DNA from: a virus
Reading direction: 5' to 3' (one strand)
Length of the DNA stretch: 22,118 bases
Virus record (IMG/VR): IMGVR_UViG_3300013131_000274
Span: 1 to 22,118 of that record
This document shows, one piece after another, positions 1 to 7,807 of this stretch (position 1 is its first letter; each line of letters begins with the position of its first letter). The position numbers and the translations under genes were made by a program. The notes beneath the pieces were generated by a model, which was not told the origin of the DNA, searched no databases, and saw only the letters and a program-made list of their open reading frames with translations.

Positions 1-2611
1 ATTTTGTAGTTTTTGCAACTTCAATTTTACCATGTTTGGATCTAATTGACATAGTAGTAGATTGTATATCTGCAGTTAATGTTTCTATGTATGTTTTTAA
101 TAAATTAATTCTAGAATCTATAACGTTATTTTTATTGATAGCAGATTCATTCTGTTTAAATGATTCTTGTCGTTCTAAACATGTTTCTAATTCAGATTCG
201 CGAGTTTGCAATTCATTTTCTAAAATTTGAAGTTGTAACTCATTTCTGTCTAATAAGTTTTTTTGTACGTCTAAACTAGTTTGTAATTTAGTTAATCGTT
301 CTTGTTTGGTTACGAATTCTTCTAATTGAGTTAATTCAGATTCTAAATTTGAAATTTTAGTTTCAATATCTGTTAATATTTTTCTATCTGCTTCAATTGT
401 ATTCTTGGCTTCGATTGCATTCTGCACAAAAACGTTAGATGTACAGTATTGGCAGTTTGGATCATATTCATGTTCGGAAAGATGATCAATTTTTTCTTGT
501 TTTGCATTTACAACTCCTCGTTGTTTTTTTAATGATTGAGTAGCATCATTTATTTGATTTTGTATTTTACTATATTCTTTAACTTTAACATCAATTAATT
601 TTGAATCATATTCTGCAATTGAAGTTTCAATTGTATCAACTTTATCAACTAAATCATCAATATCAGTTTCCAATTGTGCAATATCAGTTTGTAACGTTTC
701 AATTTTATCCGTTAATGTTTTTTCTTGTTTTTTAAGTGAATCGATATTCGGACCATCATATGTAGTTGGTAATTTTGATTCAATTAACTCTAATATTTCT
801 TGTTGTTTTTTATTTCTAGATTCTTGTAATTCATTTTCCGCTGCATCCAAATCTATAATATCTTGTTGATATTCTGTAATTATAGTCTGTGCATCATTAA
901 TAATTGTAGAAAAATCTGTTTTCTTATATTCTTTTAATTTACCAGCAGTTTCTTTTATTTCCTCATTTGCTAATTGATATAATTGTTCAAATACCGTAAT
1001 ATCTAAAAACTGTGATAATAAATCTTTTCTTTCACGTTGTGATTTTTCAATGAAGTTGTTATTATCTGCTTGTAATGAAAATGCAGTTAAAATAAAATCA
1101 TCATATGTACCTAAATATTTACGAATATTTTTATTTGTTTCACTACGCTCTTCTCCATTTAAGTTTTCTGAATCTGTATAAAATTCTACATTAACTTTAA
1201 CATGCCCGTTACGATTTTTTACACCTTCGCGTTCAATTGTATATGTAGTACCATTAAGTTCAAAAACAAATTTACCGTAAAATCTAGATTTCTTATTATT
1301 TAAAACTTCATGTGCTTTACCTGTTTTACTACATTTATCAAATATTGTATATGTAATTGCATCTAGTAATGATGATTTACCACTCGTATTTGCAGCAAAT
1401 AATCCGCATACATCTTTTAAATTAGTAAAATCAATTTTATTATTTTCACCATATGAAAACATGTTATCAAATTCAAATGACACCGGATGCCATGTCATAT
1501 GCCTAACAGATTCAACTGCTGGTAATTTAGAATTAACTGTTCTATTAATATGTCGTATTGCATCCATTTCTTCAGTCGTTGCTTGAGGAAATGTAATTGC
1601 AATATAATCAGATAACAATGTGTTTTGATATTCTACATCTCGAACATTACCAATACTAATCGATGATGTTGTATTAGTTGATATACTCTGTGCATTTCGT
1701 TGGATTGTAATATCTTGAACATCGTATCGGTTACGTAAGTTTGCAATTAACTTTTTCATGTCAGCAGCTGACGTATCTTTAAATTTAATTCGAATTCTCG
1801 GTTTTTGTGGCATACGAGTTGGAGTATTAACTATTGTAGTATCTTCAACTTCTATAGTTACATAACCATATTCATTTTCAATTTCTACAAATTCAGCTGA
1901 ACTAGTTTTTATATCCCAAACCAACATTCCGTGTATCAAAGCTTCGCCATGATTTTGTTGTATTAAAGAACCTGGATATGCAATAGTTTTTTCATCATTT
2001 AAAAACTGAGCTGGTTTGTGTATATCGCCTAACAATGTAATGTCATGTCCTTTAAATAATTCGGTAGTTACATTTTCATTTGTTATTTGATATCCGATGT
2101 CTGTTTTTGCTGTATTAACTGCTCCGTGATGTAATGCAATTTTATATAGTGCATTAAACTGATCTGCGGTAATGTATTCCGACGGAGCTACATCAACTGC
2201 CATATGATTAAATATAACGCCACCTAGTTCAAATAAACCATTTTCTTTTATAAAAATAATATTAGGATTCTGTATTACATCTAATATCGGACTAATTGCG
2301 TCGATTCGGTGCATATTATTTAAATTCATGTCATGGTTACCTAATATAACAACAGTAGGTATCGTAAATCCATTAAAGAATTCAATTAATATTTGCACTA
2401 ACTCCGGAGACATATCTAATTTGCTATGAACAATATCACCGGTTAAAACTACGATAGTTCCCGGAGTTGATAATCTTGCAATTTCATTGTGCATTGTATT
2501 AAATACAGCTCGATATTCTTTATGTCGTTTTAATGTACGAATATGTATATCACTGATGTGAATAATTTTTTCAAGTTGATTAATATAAGTGTCTATATGT
2601 TTTATATCCAT
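1..2611 (-). CDS. sbcD-sbcC: SbcD-SbcC (Mre11-Rad50, gp47-gp46) fusion, 3' end beyond window
   Basis: One frame stays open from the ATG at 2611 to the left edge: 870 codons with no stop, checked triplet by triplet. Residues 1-370 are an SbcD/gp47-like metallophosphoesterase with HISDIH (18-23), GDIVH (59-63), GNHD (91-94), HH (161-162) and GDIHKP (195-200). Residues 375 onward are SbcC/gp46-like: Walker A ANTSGKSS with K412, a Q-loop-like SLQ (Q514), then a long Glu/Lys/Gln-rich coiled coil interrupted by a zinc hook CQYC (720-723). The returning coil begins before the edge; Walker B and the signature motif must lie outside the window. Family knowledge: the complex resects and trims DNA ends for recombination-dependent replication, normally as two polypeptides. 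The start overlaps the primase stop by 10 nt, suggesting translational coupling. An internal ATG at M372 has only a poor AGG upstream, so two products from one frame cannot be fully excluded. Confidence 0.93.
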   Translation of the reverse strand, partial: MDIKHIDTYINQLEKIIHISDIHIRTLKRHKEYRAVFNTMHNEIARLSTPGTIVVLTGDIVHSKLDMSPELVQILIEFFNGFTIPTVVILGNHDMNLNNMHRIDAISPILDVIQNPNIIFIKENGLFELGGVIFNHMAVDVAPSEYITADQFNALYKIALHHGAVNTAKTDIGYQITNENVTTELFKGHDITLLGDIHKPAQFLNDEKTIAYPGSLIQQNHGEALIHGMLVWDIKTSSAEFVEIENEYGYVTIEVEDTTIVNTPTRMPQKPRIRIKFKDTSAADMKKLIANLRNRYDVQDITIQRNAQSISTNTTSSISIGNVRDVEYQNTLLSDYIAITFPQATTEEMDAIRHINRTVNSKLPAVESVRHMTWHPVSFEFDNMFSYGENNKIDFTNLKDVCGLFAANTSGKSSLLDAITYTIFDKCSKTGKAHEVLNNKKSRFYGKFVFELNGTTYTIEREGVKNRNGHVKVNVEFYTDSENLNGEERSETNKNIRKYLGTYDDFILTAFSLQADNNNFIEKSQRERKDLLSQFLDITVFEQLYQLANEEIKETAGKLKEYKKTDFSTIINDAQTIITEYQQDIIDLDAAENELQESRNKKQQEILELIESKLPTTYDGPNIDSLKKQEKTLTDKIETLQTDIAQLETDIDDLVDKVDTIETSIAEYDSKLIDVKVKEYSKIQNQINDATQSLKKQRGVVNAKQEKIDHLSEHEYDPNCQYCTSNVFVQNAIEAKNTIEADRKILTDIETKISNLESELTQLEEFVTKQERLTKLQTSLDVQKNLLDRNELQLQILENELQTRESELETCLERQESFKQNESAINKNNVIDSRINLLKTYIETLTADIQSTTMSIRSKHGKIEVAKTTK

Positions 2612-3549
2612 AACATACCCATTTTTATTTGCATTAACCGTTCAAAAGTTAATACATCAGTATTATTAATAATTTCGTTTATTTTTTTAAATCCTAATTC
2701 AGAAGCGTCTTGGTTTCGCAATTCAATTAAATGTACATTTAATCCTTCACCCATAAATTTCTCAGCAATACCTAACGCATTTTTTATCGCATCTGCATCT
2801 AAACATATGTATATATCCGTAACGCGTTTCTCAATAATTTTTTTCTGTAGTGCGGGTTGAATTATTTTACCGAATAGTGGTATTGAATTTCGTTTAACTG
2901 CAATTGCATCGAAAGCACCTTCACAAAGAATAATTGGCTGTGACCAATTAATTAACATATCAAAACCAATTATATCCTTTGAAACATCAGGATTTTTATG
3001 TTTTTGTGTATCTGATTTATAAAATGCTCTGGATACAAAATAATTTAATTGACCATCGGCATCATAACTAGGTATTATTATCTTCCCAGAATATTTACCA
3101 GTTTCGCAATAACCTATTCTATATTTTAAAATATCAAATACTGTAATACCTCTATTTTTTAAATAATGTATAGCATTTCGATAATCAGGAGATTTCTTTG
3201 GTTTCCATAACGGAATATATTCTACAGGAAGTTGTAATATTGTTTGTTTTACCGTTTCGTTAGTTAAAATGGTTTTATATTTTGATTGATCAATTATTTT
3301 AATTAATTGCTCGAAATATTGTTTTGGTAAATTCAATTGTTTGAATAATGAAGATATCGATCTTCCTTTTTTGTCAGATATCCAACAGTGCCATGGATTT
3401 TCACCGTTATGGTTTGTGTGTATATCTATTTCTAATTTTGGTTTATGGTGTGATTGGAATGGAGAAAAAAAAGCAATATTATTTCCGGATGTAGGTTTTC
3501 CTTTACCTAATACTGATTCTAATAATTGTAATAGTTTTAAGTTCTTCAT
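2602..3549 (-). CDS. DNA primase, DnaG/gp61-like with TOPRIM domain
   Basis: This 315-aa protein has a DnaG-type catalytic core. A GKIIIPSYDADGQ strand-turn (155-167) is followed by FVSRAFY, and a TOPRIM fold carries ILCEGAFDA (E210) and the acidic pair LDADA (D251, D253). Such primases make short RNA primers for lagging-strand synthesis, usually with a replicative helicase. Length is close to that of T4 gp61 (about 340 aa). The N-terminal part (27-62) looks like a CHC2 zinc-finger region, but two expected ligands seem replaced: SPFQSHH where CPFH is usual, and WHCWISDKKG with a single cysteine. It is the first gene after the 188-nt spacer, and its last codons overlap the SbcD-SbcC start. No clear Shine-Dalgarno is visible before ATG 3549. 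A generic TOPRIM protein is the alternative, but the core motifs favour primase. Confidence 0.85.
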   Translation of the reverse strand: MKNLKLLQLLESVLGKGKPTSGNNIAFFSPFQSHHKPKLEIDIHTNHNGENPWHCWISDKKGRSISSLFKQLNLPKQYFEQLIKIIDQSKYKTILTNETVKQTILQLPVEYIPLWKPKKSPDYRNAIHYLKNRGITVFDILKYRIGYCETGKYSGKIIIPSYDADGQLNYFVSRAFYKSDTQKHKNPDVSKDIIGFDMLINWSQPIILCEGAFDAIAVKRNSIPLFGKIIQPALQKKIIEKRVTDIYICLDADAIKNALGIAEKFMGEGLNVHLIELRNQDASELGFKKINEIINNTDVLTFERLMQIKMGMLWI

Positions 3550-3737
3550 TAATATTATAATAATAAATTTACTGTACTATTCCAATTAGTTATTATTAAA
3601 TTAATTAAATTAATAATATGTTAGACACAAATTGTCATTCGGTCTAACGATCGATTCAATACTGAATCAATCTATTAATTAAATACAAATATTCAATTAA
3701 TGAATGTATATAAAATATTTTTCACAAATCAAACCAT
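3550..3737 (-). promoter_or_regulatory. 188-nt A/T-rich spacer between resolvase and primase, probable control region
   Basis: This is the longest non-coding gap in the window, and no small gene could be supported in it. It separates the virion/resolvase genes from the primase and SbcDC genes. It contains two inverted repeats (listed separately at 3620-3668) within long A/T runs. I looked for sigma-70-type -35/-10 pairs on the minus strand and found only poorly spaced candidates, and no TATAAATA-type late motif. A phage-specific early or middle promoter for the replication genes is the likely content, inferred from position only. Confidence 0.4.
3620..3668. repeat. Two adjacent inverted repeats (hairpin candidates)
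   Basis: GTTAGAC (3620-3626) pairs with GTCTAAC (3642-3648) across 15 nt. Five bases further on, GATTCA (3653-3658) pairs with TGAATC (3663-3668) around a 4-nt loop. Arms are perfect. Neither is followed by a clean U-tract on the minus strand, so a standard intrinsic terminator is not well supported. An operator, RNA-processing hairpin or weak terminator downstream of the resolvase gene are all possible. Confidence 0.5.
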
Positions 3738-4220
3738 TTAATTAAAAAAGTTACGTGTTACCTTCGGTTGCTCGCCTGACTTTATACATTCAGATAACCA
3801 TTCGACAGGAATATCTTTTTTTGCAACATATTTTATGCCTAATTTGTTTGCATATGATTCGTATGTAGTCGTAGAAGCTTTTGAAATTTTTTGGTTAGGA
3901 TTTTGGAATACCATTCGAATATCAATACCAGGATTTGAAATTAAAACATGTTTCATTTTTAAACGATCAACAGAAGTCCATCGTCCTTTAGTTTCTATAA
4001 ACATGAATTCTCCAGTTTTTTTAGTAAACACAAAATCCGGCGTATATTTTGCTTTACGCTCTGGTACTACATAATGTATAGTTTCTGTCTCGTATTTCAA
4101 ATCATATTCGGTAGATTCTATTTGTTTCGAAACCGTATGTTCTAACCCAGATTTATAACCGTATTTATAAGCTTCGCTGCGAGTTTTACTTCCCGCAGAA
4201 TGCCAATGATTTTTTGCCAT
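3738..4220 (-). CDS. T7 endonuclease I-like Holliday junction resolvase
   Basis: This 160-aa protein closely follows the T7 gp3 (endonuclease I) pattern: YKSGLEHTVSKQIE (22-35), a beta-rich stretch, YTPDFVF (59-65), FIETKGRW (74-81), VDRLKMK (84-90), GIDIRMVF (98-105), and a GIKYV...IPVEWL tail. The metal-binding catalytic residues of the family are all present: E27, D62, E76 and K78. T7 endonuclease I acts as a dimer that cuts branched DNA, resolving recombination and replication junctions before packaging and degrading host DNA. Length matches T7 gp3 (149 aa). The Shine-Dalgarno AAGGAT overlaps the stop of the upstream tail gene, 6 nt away, so the two may be co-translated. T4 itself uses the unrelated gp49 (endonuclease VII), so this is a different resolvase type in a T4-like setting. 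Confidence 0.93.
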   Translation of the reverse strand: MAKNHWHSAGSKTRSEAYKYGYKSGLEHTVSKQIESTEYDLKYETETIHYVVPERKAKYTPDFVFTKKTGEFMFIETKGRWTSVDRLKMKHVLISNPGIDIRMVFQNPNQKISKASTTTYESYANKLGIKYVAKKDIPVEWLSECIKSGEQPKVTRNFFN

Positions 4221-4226
4221 AACATT

Positions 4227-5819
4227 TTATCCTTTTAAATCTAAATCAACTCGAACTAATATATTTAAATCTACATCAGATCGTTTTTTAATAGGCTGTC
4301 CTAACTTGCCTATCATTAATAAATTACCGCTATTATCATATAAACCTATAGTTGTAATATATGGTAAGAAACTATTATCTTGTTTAATATCTGTAATCAT
4401 CGATTTGGTCGATGGGTTGACTAAAGAATTATTAGTACTAACGTTAAATTCATTACCACGAATTCGAATTAACGCAGAATATTCATATCTAGTTACCGTA
4501 CTTTTATATGTAACAGTATATGGAGTTTGTGTAATATTCTGATATATAGGATTTGCACTAGTTATAACAGCTATTCCATGTTTATCAAAAACATTACCTA
4601 CTATATTTGTTTGTAATAATGTACCTGCTTGCGTATTATCATTTAAATAACCACATTCGGTAGTAGTTAATGATTTATTATATAAACGAAATTCGTCTAA
4701 CTTACCTATATAATTATAATTTACAGCATTTAAATCAGGAAACCCGCCTATATATAGATCGCCCGGATTGTTTATCGATGAAACTCCTGGGGACAGAAGT
4801 GATGCTGATAATTGCGTAAACATCTTCGAAGCTTCGAGTGACCCATTAATTAATATCTGTAAATAACTACCGGACTTTTGGCATACTACATGATTCCAGC
4901 TTGATGTAACTGATGTTGATGATGTAACAAACATTTTTATTTGTGATGTAGCTACTCGAGTACCTGGCTTTGCGGCATTTGACGAGTATACATAAAATCC
5001 AACCTGGCCGTTTGATTCAACTGTTACATGAAATGGTATTGCAGATCCGTGTTTACAGACAGCTGTGCGTTGACTGTTTGTATCTGATGCAGATATAAAT
5101 AATGATATTGCATAATTATCTGATTTATTATACGAGCCCATATATGAACCATCTCGTACAGTAAAACTTCCCGTTCCAGTAAAATTTGCAGCATATCCGA
5201 TCGGCGAGTATACTGTGTTTAGTACGCCTGGTACAAATGTTAAACTATTATTTATACTTCCTGTTATGTATCGATCTGTTAATTTTTTTTCATCGAATTC
5301 TAAATCAGTATCATATGATAATATCGAAGTATCATAATATCGATTAAATCCTTCATATAACATTGTATTACTAATAATATTATCCGTATTTATTTGTATA
5401 TCATATATATCGCCATATGAATTACTACGTAAATCGTAATTTAATGATCCAGACGTAGATTGTAATCTAAATGATTTCTTTTTAATACCATTACCTACTT
5501 TAATTCTAGGAAATGAAAATATTGACGCAGATTGAAATAATATTCTAGTACCTAACGAGCTATATGTTCCTAAACTACCATAAAGTCTAGAATCTTTATA
5601 AAATGAATGATATATCGATAAAAAATATAATGAGCTACTCGGAGTTAACCATTTTCCATTAACTAATATTGGGTATTTCGAATTTGGTACAAAATTAGAT
5701 TCGATGACACTATGAGAACTGCTACCAGATTCCATTACCCAATTCTTATAAGCTTTGAATTCAAAACTATTAATATCAGTTGGTTGTAAATTTTTTGTAA
5801 TTGTTATAGATGTAGGCAT
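4227..5819 (-). CDS. Tail-surface protein with LamG-like lectin domain
   Basis: 530 aa, rich in Ser, Thr, Asn and Tyr. Residues about 205-385 look like a LamG/concanavalin-type jelly roll: an opening AANFTGTGSFTV strand, WNHVVCQKSGSYLQILING in the middle, and the closing signature YIGKLDEFRLYNKSLT. Such domains commonly bind glycans or proteins and are frequent in phage adhesins. The N-terminal 200 residues are beta-rich and unrecognised. The last 45 residues (from YITTIGLYD) share a module with the C-terminus of the 376-aa protein encoded just upstream. Role inferred: virion surface or tail-fibre adhesin contacting the host. A terminator-like hairpin lies in the leader, and the nearest Shine-Dalgarno-like AGGA sits in that hairpin, too far from the ATG to be ideal. 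Confidence 0.7.
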   Translation of the reverse strand: MPTSITITKNLQPTDINSFEFKAYKNWVMESGSSSHSVIESNFVPNSKYPILVNGKWLTPSSSLYFLSIYHSFYKDSRLYGSLGTYSSLGTRILFQSASIFSFPRIKVGNGIKKKSFRLQSTSGSLNYDLRSNSYGDIYDIQINTDNIISNTMLYEGFNRYYDTSILSYDTDLEFDEKKLTDRYITGSINNSLTFVPGVLNTVYSPIGYAANFTGTGSFTVRDGSYMGSYNKSDNYAISLFISASDTNSQRTAVCKHGSAIPFHVTVESNGQVGFYVYSSNAAKPGTRVATSQIKMFVTSSTSVTSSWNHVVCQKSGSYLQILINGSLEASKMFTQLSASLLSPGVSSINNPGDLYIGGFPDLNAVNYNYIGKLDEFRLYNKSLTTTECGYLNDNTQAGTLLQTNIVGNVFDKHGIAVITSANPIYQNITQTPYTVTYKSTVTRYEYSALIRIRGNEFNVSTNNSLVNPSTKSMITDIKQDNSFLPYITTIGLYDNSGNLLMIGKLGQPIKKRSDVDLNILVRVDLDLKG

Positions 5820-5830
5820 AATAGTATAGT

Positions 5831-5868
5831 AAAAATCCTGCTATATTTTATTATAAATATAACAGGAT
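5831..5868 (-). terminator. Intrinsic terminator-like hairpin with U-tract
   Basis: On the minus strand, ATCCTGTTATATTT pairs with AAATATAGCAGGAT: 14 pairs including one G-U, with a short A/T loop (5849-5854). It is followed directly by five U residues (complement of 5831-5835). It sits 26 nt after the stop of the 376-aa gene and 16 nt before the next start. The stem is mostly A-U outside the GC-containing base, so termination may be partial and would lower expression of the LamG protein and the genes beyond it. Confidence 0.65.
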
Positions 5869-5893
5869 ATAAAACTAAGAGTTTTTTAATTTA

Positions 5894-7024
5894 TTAAAAA
5901 TCTAATTTAACACGTATAGTAGTTTCTCTAGTTCTAGATTTTAATATCGGCTTACTTAATTTAGCAACAGCTACTAATTCATTTTTTGCGGTATATAAAC
6001 CAACTGTTGTAATATAAACTTTAGGCTCTGTCCAAAATGATGGTTCTACAATTGTATTTTTAGATCCAGATGCATATGTTGGATTTGTCGTGTGATTATA
6101 TTGATTATTCAAAACTCTAATAAAATAAGATGTACTACTAATAGTTTCTTTATTTACTGCAGTAAACGAGTTACCCAATGCTCCGGACCCAGATATAGAT
6201 CTCCACAATGCAAAATGATTATTTGCTTCAGAATTAGATCCTGTTTTTGAAAAATTCTGACCGCCTAATTTTTGATCTAATTTCAGTCCATTTAATACAA
6301 CTAATCCATATTCTGGATATACTAATCCGTAATAATCCGGACTTGTTGAATTATAAACTCCGTTTGTAATAGAACCCGAAACTAAATTAAAAACTCGATT
6401 AACAAATCCTGTCGTTGCTGAAGTCGATGTTATACTAGAATCATCGATTAATGTAATATTAGTACTACCTAATGTATATGCAGACCCGGTTGCATTTGTT
6501 GGTCTTGAAGAAATACTAGTTAATGGAATCTCAAATGCCCCAACGGATAGTGCTTCACGCATTCTAGCTCTAGAAAAATTTATAACATATATCGAATTGG
6601 TATTAGCATTCTCCATGCTAAATGTAGTATCACCTGGGTTTAGTAATAATCTAGCATATTGAGAATAAACAGCTCGAGATGGCGAATCATTCAATGTTCC
6701 TAATGCAGATGAACCACTGCCGCCTTGATGTCCGTATGCTATGGAATATTGAACTTCTGCTAGATCGGCACTAGGATCATCTTGCAAAATATCAACATAA
6801 TATCTTCGTTGAGAATCAGATTGCGTAGATGAAGTATAATGCATAGATAACGTTCCCAAATCGCCAGTCCACATACCATACGTAACAATTTCATTACTAA
6901 CTGTAGCTACATTTCCTGATGTCTGATTTAAATCAGTATATACTCGTACAGATGGAGTAAGTGATTGTCCTAATTTAGGAAGATTTCTTAAAGATTGGAT
7001 GCTATTAATATTATATTTTTTCAT
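5894..7024 (-). CDS. Probable tail-surface/structural protein with conserved C-terminal module
   Basis: 376 aa with no membrane segment or signal peptide, and a beta-rich, Ser/Thr/Asn/Gly-rich composition typical of phage virion proteins. No enzymatic motif was recognised. Visible segments include DILQDDPSADLAEVQYSIAY (79-98) and a C-terminal module of about 44 residues: VYITTVGLYTAKNELVAVAK, then LSKPI, a basic linker and VKLDF. That module matches the C-terminus of the 530-aa neighbour, so the two probably share an attachment or folding domain. The stop of the 235-aa gene lies only 6 nt upstream and no clear Shine-Dalgarno is seen, suggesting coupled translation. Virion role is inferred from context and composition. 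Confidence 0.6.
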   Translation of the reverse strand: MKKYNINSIQSLRNLPKLGQSLTPSVRVYTDLNQTSGNVATVSNEIVTYGMWTGDLGTLSMHYTSSTQSDSQRRYYVDILQDDPSADLAEVQYSIAYGHQGGSGSSALGTLNDSPSRAVYSQYARLLLNPGDTTFSMENANTNSIYVINFSRARMREALSVGAFEIPLTSISSRPTNATGSAYTLGSTNITLIDDSSITSTSATTGFVNRVFNLVSGSITNGVYNSTSPDYYGLVYPEYGLVVLNGLKLDQKLGGQNFSKTGSNSEANNHFALWRSISGSGALGNSFTAVNKETISSTSYFIRVLNNQYNHTTNPTYASGSKNTIVEPSFWTEPKVYITTVGLYTAKNELVAVAKLSKPILKSRTRETTIRVKLDF

Positions 7025-7030
7025 ATTTAA

Positions 7031-7738
7031 TTAAGTTGTTTTTATCGTAAATGGAATTATTACATAATTACCAGTCTCATTACCAATAATCGTTATACTA
7101 CCAGTTTTAGTCTTAGTTCCTTGTGTATTTGCAACTTTTGCTTTAAATGTAAACTCTAACCCAACTACTGTTTGCGTTTTGTTTTCAGACGCATCGCCCA
7201 TAAAATCCGGATCTAATTCCGCAGTTGCATCTGATGATAACTTTGTAGTAACTGCTAAAATACCCAATGTTGCATCTGATAATATAGCAGTATACCCCAA
7301 CGTAGTATTTAATTGTACATTAGTCTGTTCAGTACCATCTTGTGTATAATACGAAATAGATGGTTTTATTGAATATCCGGTACTGTTAGAAGTAATTGGT
7401 TTTTGGGCTGATGTTGAACTCAATGATGTAACTACATCAATAATTGGAATTCCAACAATATTACCGGTATCTCCAGTTGCTTTTGTTATAGTAATCAATT
7501 TAGAACGCATATGTTGAGATTCGTCAGGTACAGCTTCTACTAACGGCATATTTTCGATAACAATACCATAATAATTACTACCTAATGGATGTTTTGGGTT
7601 CCATAATGTATAATCAATTTCATCATCACTTAATGCAAATTTAGTAATACTTAATTGACCCCCTTTTGCTAGTATTTCTCGACCTTTTTTAGTTAATATT
7701 GCATCAACTGTAACTGTGTTATTGTCTAGATATCCCAT
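7031..7738 (-). CDS. Conserved phage structural protein (GYLDNNTVTVDAILTKKG type)
   Basis: 235 aa. The N-terminus (GYLDNNTVTVDAILTKKGRE, then ITKFALSDDEIDYTLWNP) is a pattern I recognise from large T4-like phages, where it occurs in conserved proteins among tail genes. No biochemical role is known to me. The first 90 residues look like a mixed alpha/beta domain that may mediate attachment to the tail. The rest (about 95-235) is beta-rich and ends in ITIIGNETGNYVIIPFTI, which resembles an immunoglobulin-like or similar beta-sandwich. A Shine-Dalgarno AAGGAT precedes the ATG by 10 nt. Position between the 1167-aa tail protein and two surface proteins fits a connector or short-fibre component. 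Confidence 0.6.
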   Translation of the reverse strand: MGYLDNNTVTVDAILTKKGREILAKGGQLSITKFALSDDEIDYTLWNPKHPLGSNYYGIVIENMPLVEAVPDESQHMRSKLITITKATGDTGNIVGIPIIDVVTSLSSTSAQKPITSNSTGYSIKPSISYYTQDGTEQTNVQLNTTLGYTAILSDATLGILAVTTKLSSDATAELDPDFMGDASENKTQTVVGLEFTFKAKVANTQGTKTKTGSITIIGNETGNYVIIPFTIKTT

Positions 7739-7762
7739 ATTATTTTATATCCTTTTTTTAAT

Positions 7763-7782
7763 AAATATATCTATATATATTT
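7763..7782. repeat. Short A/T inverted repeat in a 69-nt gap
   Basis: AAATATAT pairs perfectly with ATATATTT around CTAT, in the gap between the 1167-aa and 235-aa genes. It is all A/T in a very A/T-rich gap and lacks a following U-tract on the minus strand, so it may be chance or a weak RNA-processing or control hairpin. Confidence 0.3.
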
Positions 7783-7807
7783 TTTATTGAATTTTAAAAA
7801 ATTATCA

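Noticed and set aside
36-230. Plus-strand open frame of 64 codons
   Set aside because: It lies antisense inside the verified SbcD-SbcC frame, and its translation is low-complexity with no family pattern.
2543-2860. Plus-strand open frame of 105 codons over the primase/SbcDC junction
   Set aside because: It is antisense to TOPRIM and SbcD motifs on the minus strand. It arises because A/T-rich coding leaves few stops on the other strand.
3620-3668. Intrinsic terminator after the resolvase gene
   Set aside because: Both hairpins lack a U-tract on the minus strand and have short, A/T-rich arms. They are kept only as inverted repeats.
5853-5862. TATAAATA on the plus strand
   Set aside because: It points away from all genes and is simply one arm of the terminator hairpin.
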